Of a stretch of 64,000 nucleotides of DNA, positions 62,954-64,000 are shown piece by piece (the first letter of the stretch is position 1; the number at the start of each line of letters is the position of its first letter). The notes under the pieces are model-generated. The model saw only the letters and a program-made list of their open reading frames with translations, ran no database searches and was not told the DNA's origin. The stretch is from positions 186,001 through 250,000 of the forward strand of contig NZ_LWQT01000066.1 of the NCBI RefSeq assembly GCF_001650715.1, written 5' to 3'. This stretch comes from Paramagnetospirillum marisnigri. GTDB taxonomy: Bacteria > Pseudomonadota > Alphaproteobacteria > Rhodospirillales > Magnetospirillaceae. The translations under genes and the position numbers were made by a program.

Positions 62954-64000
62954 ATGGATCGCCCCTTGACTCACGCTCCCGCCCAGGACCAAACCGTATG
63001 CCTGTCGACAATTGAGGGGAACGCCAAGGACCTAGTTCTGATCTACCCACCTTGGCCGGCCCTGGAAGAGCGCGCCGCGCTTCAGAATTTCCTGCCACCC
63101 CTTTCGGTCCTGTCCATCGCGTCCTTCGTCCGCTCCAAGGGCTATTCCGTCGGCGTGATCGACGTTCATGGTCAACATCTTGACGAGGGCGAGGTTCGCG
63201 CCCGTCTGCGTGCGGCACGTCCCCGTTTCGTCGGCATTTCGGTGCTGACCAATGCCTGCGTGCCCGCTCATCGCATCGCTCGCATCGTCAAGGAGGAATT
63301 GCCGGACTGCATGGTCGTGGTCGGAGGGTCGCATGTGGAAGCGCTGCCCGAACGCTCGCTGCGCAACTCGGCCATCGACATCGTGGTGCGTGGCGATGGC
63401 GAAGATGCCATGGTGGAAATCATGGAAGGCCGCCCCCTGTCGGAGATTCCGGGCCTGACCTACCGGGTCGGCACCGAAGTGCGCCACAACAAGCACCGGC
63501 CGGTCGAGATGAATCTCGACCGCTTCCCCATGCCAGCCTACGACTTGGTGGATTTCGACTTCTACTTCCCCGCCGCAGGTTCCTACCGTCATCTGCCCGC
63601 CATCAACGTCCTGATGACCCGTGGCTGCCCGGGGCGGTGTAGCTTCTGCAACTCGGCGCGAACCACCCTGCGGTCCCGCTCGCCGGACGAGGTGGTGAAG
63701 CAGATTCGCCATCTCCACGACACCTACGGCATCCGCCAAGTTCAGTTCTATGACGACACCTTCACCGTCATGAAGAAGCACTGCCTGGACTTCTGCGAAG
63801 CCCTCGCGGCCGAGCGGATGGATGTCAGTTGGACCGCCTATATCCGGGGTGATTGCTTTTCCGACGATATCGCGGCCGCCATGAAAAAGGCTGGCTGCCA
63901 TCAGGTCCTGGTGGGGGTCGAGACCGGCAATCCCGAAATCGCCAAGAAGATCGGCAAGCCCATCGACCGCGAACGCTACAAGGAGACGGTGGCCATCGCC
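62954..64000 (+). CDS. B12-binding radical SAM protein, N-terminal part (runs off right edge)
   Basis: An open frame of 349 codons with no stop before the window ends. The first 150 residues are a cobalamin-binding Rossmann-type domain (LVLIYPPWPALEE, SVLSIASFVRSKGYSVGVIDVHG, VVGGSHVEALPE, VVRGDGEDAMVEI). A radical SAM domain follows with the cluster motif RGCPGRCSFCN and the strand QFYDDTFTV. Members methylate unactivated carbons or make carbon-carbon bonds. The ATG at 62954 is the first in frame but has no good ribosome site. Its role beside the glycan exporter is unknown. Confidence 0.88.
   Translation, partial: MDRPLTHAPAQDQTVCLSTIEGNAKDLVLIYPPWPALEERAALQNFLPPLSVLSIASFVRSKGYSVGVIDVHGQHLDEGEVRARLRAARPRFVGISVLTNACVPAHRIARIVKEELPDCMVVVGGSHVEALPERSLRNSAIDIVVRGDGEDAMVEIMEGRPLSEIPGLTYRVGTEVRHNKHRPVEMNLDRFPMPAYDLVDFDFYFPAAGSYRHLPAINVLMTRGCPGRCSFCNSARTTLRSRSPDEVVKQIRHLHDTYGIRQVQFYDDTFTVMKKHCLDFCEALAAERMDVSWTAYIRGDCFSDDIAAAMKKAGCHQVLVGVETGNPEIAKKIGKPIDRERYKETVAIA

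Noticed and set aside
1..64000. CRISPR arrays, tRNA and rRNA genes, magnetosome genes
   Set aside because: No regularly spaced repeats, no cloverleaf-like segment in the gaps, and no recognised mam/mms gene were found.

Overview
The window is GC-rich DNA (roughly two thirds G+C) from an alphaproteobacterium. The gene set points to a Rhodospirillales organism of the Magnetospirillum type: a large 1,606-residue NAD-glutamate dehydrogenase, a DUF3576-leuS-lptE-holA block, a Gram-negative porin, and long surface-glycan loci. The genus is an inference. No rRNA, tRNA or CRISPR array was found.

Layout. (1) 1-4973: the start of a NeuB-type nonulosonic acid synthase on the minus strand, then a tightly packed arsenic operon arsR-arsC-arsC-acr3-arsD-arsA with a likely ArsR operator in front. 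(2) 5077-11218: a small methyltransferase and two overlapping sensor kinase genes; the first is a hybrid kinase whose C-terminal Hpt-like domain has lost its histidine. (3) 11409-22603: a flippase-like membrane protein, a glycosyltransferase and a PIG-L deacetylase in one operon, then NAD-glutamate dehydrogenase, gmhA, and an SxtJ-DUF5989-carbamoyltransferase trio. (4) 22617-27371, minus strand: DUF3576 lipoprotein, leuS, lptE, holA. (5) 27681-33763: a porin followed by a TPR/GT41 (O-GlcNAc-transferase-like) gene. The porin tail, its terminator and the TPR gene start are duplicated 3 kb downstream. The second copy is split by an IS element and its TPR gene has collapsed to a 246-residue remnant. 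(6) 33760-46687: a YfhO-like membrane protein and a module of reversed-order nucleotidyltransferase/sugar kinase, SDR, and thiamine-diphosphate dehydrogenase E1 alpha and beta. These are followed by a GT2 enzyme, two small membrane proteins, a flippase-like protein, another SDR and a large orphan protein. (7) 46753-62810: a radical SAM gene, then a run of overlapping genes encoding legionaminic acid synthesis (legB, legC, legG, legI, legF, ptmE). The run continues with a galE-like gene, a cyclase-family enzyme, a 2-hydroxyacid dehydrogenase, a GT2-alcohol dehydrogenase fusion, a KdsB-like cytidylyltransferase, a possible glycosyltransferase and a PglK-like ABC exporter. (8) 62954-end: the start of a B12-binding radical SAM enzyme.

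How it fits together. Regions 3 and 5-8 read as one large surface-glycosylation area. It holds enzymes to make activated sugars (legionaminic acid, a Kdo-like acid, heptose-type and hexose-type sugars), transferases to join them, and membrane proteins to move lipid-linked products. Two parts are candidates for undescribed sugar chemistry: the E1 alpha/beta module (35931-40567), and the fusion/KdsB/hydroxyacid dehydrogenase module (54896-59252). The products of both are inferred from gene content only.
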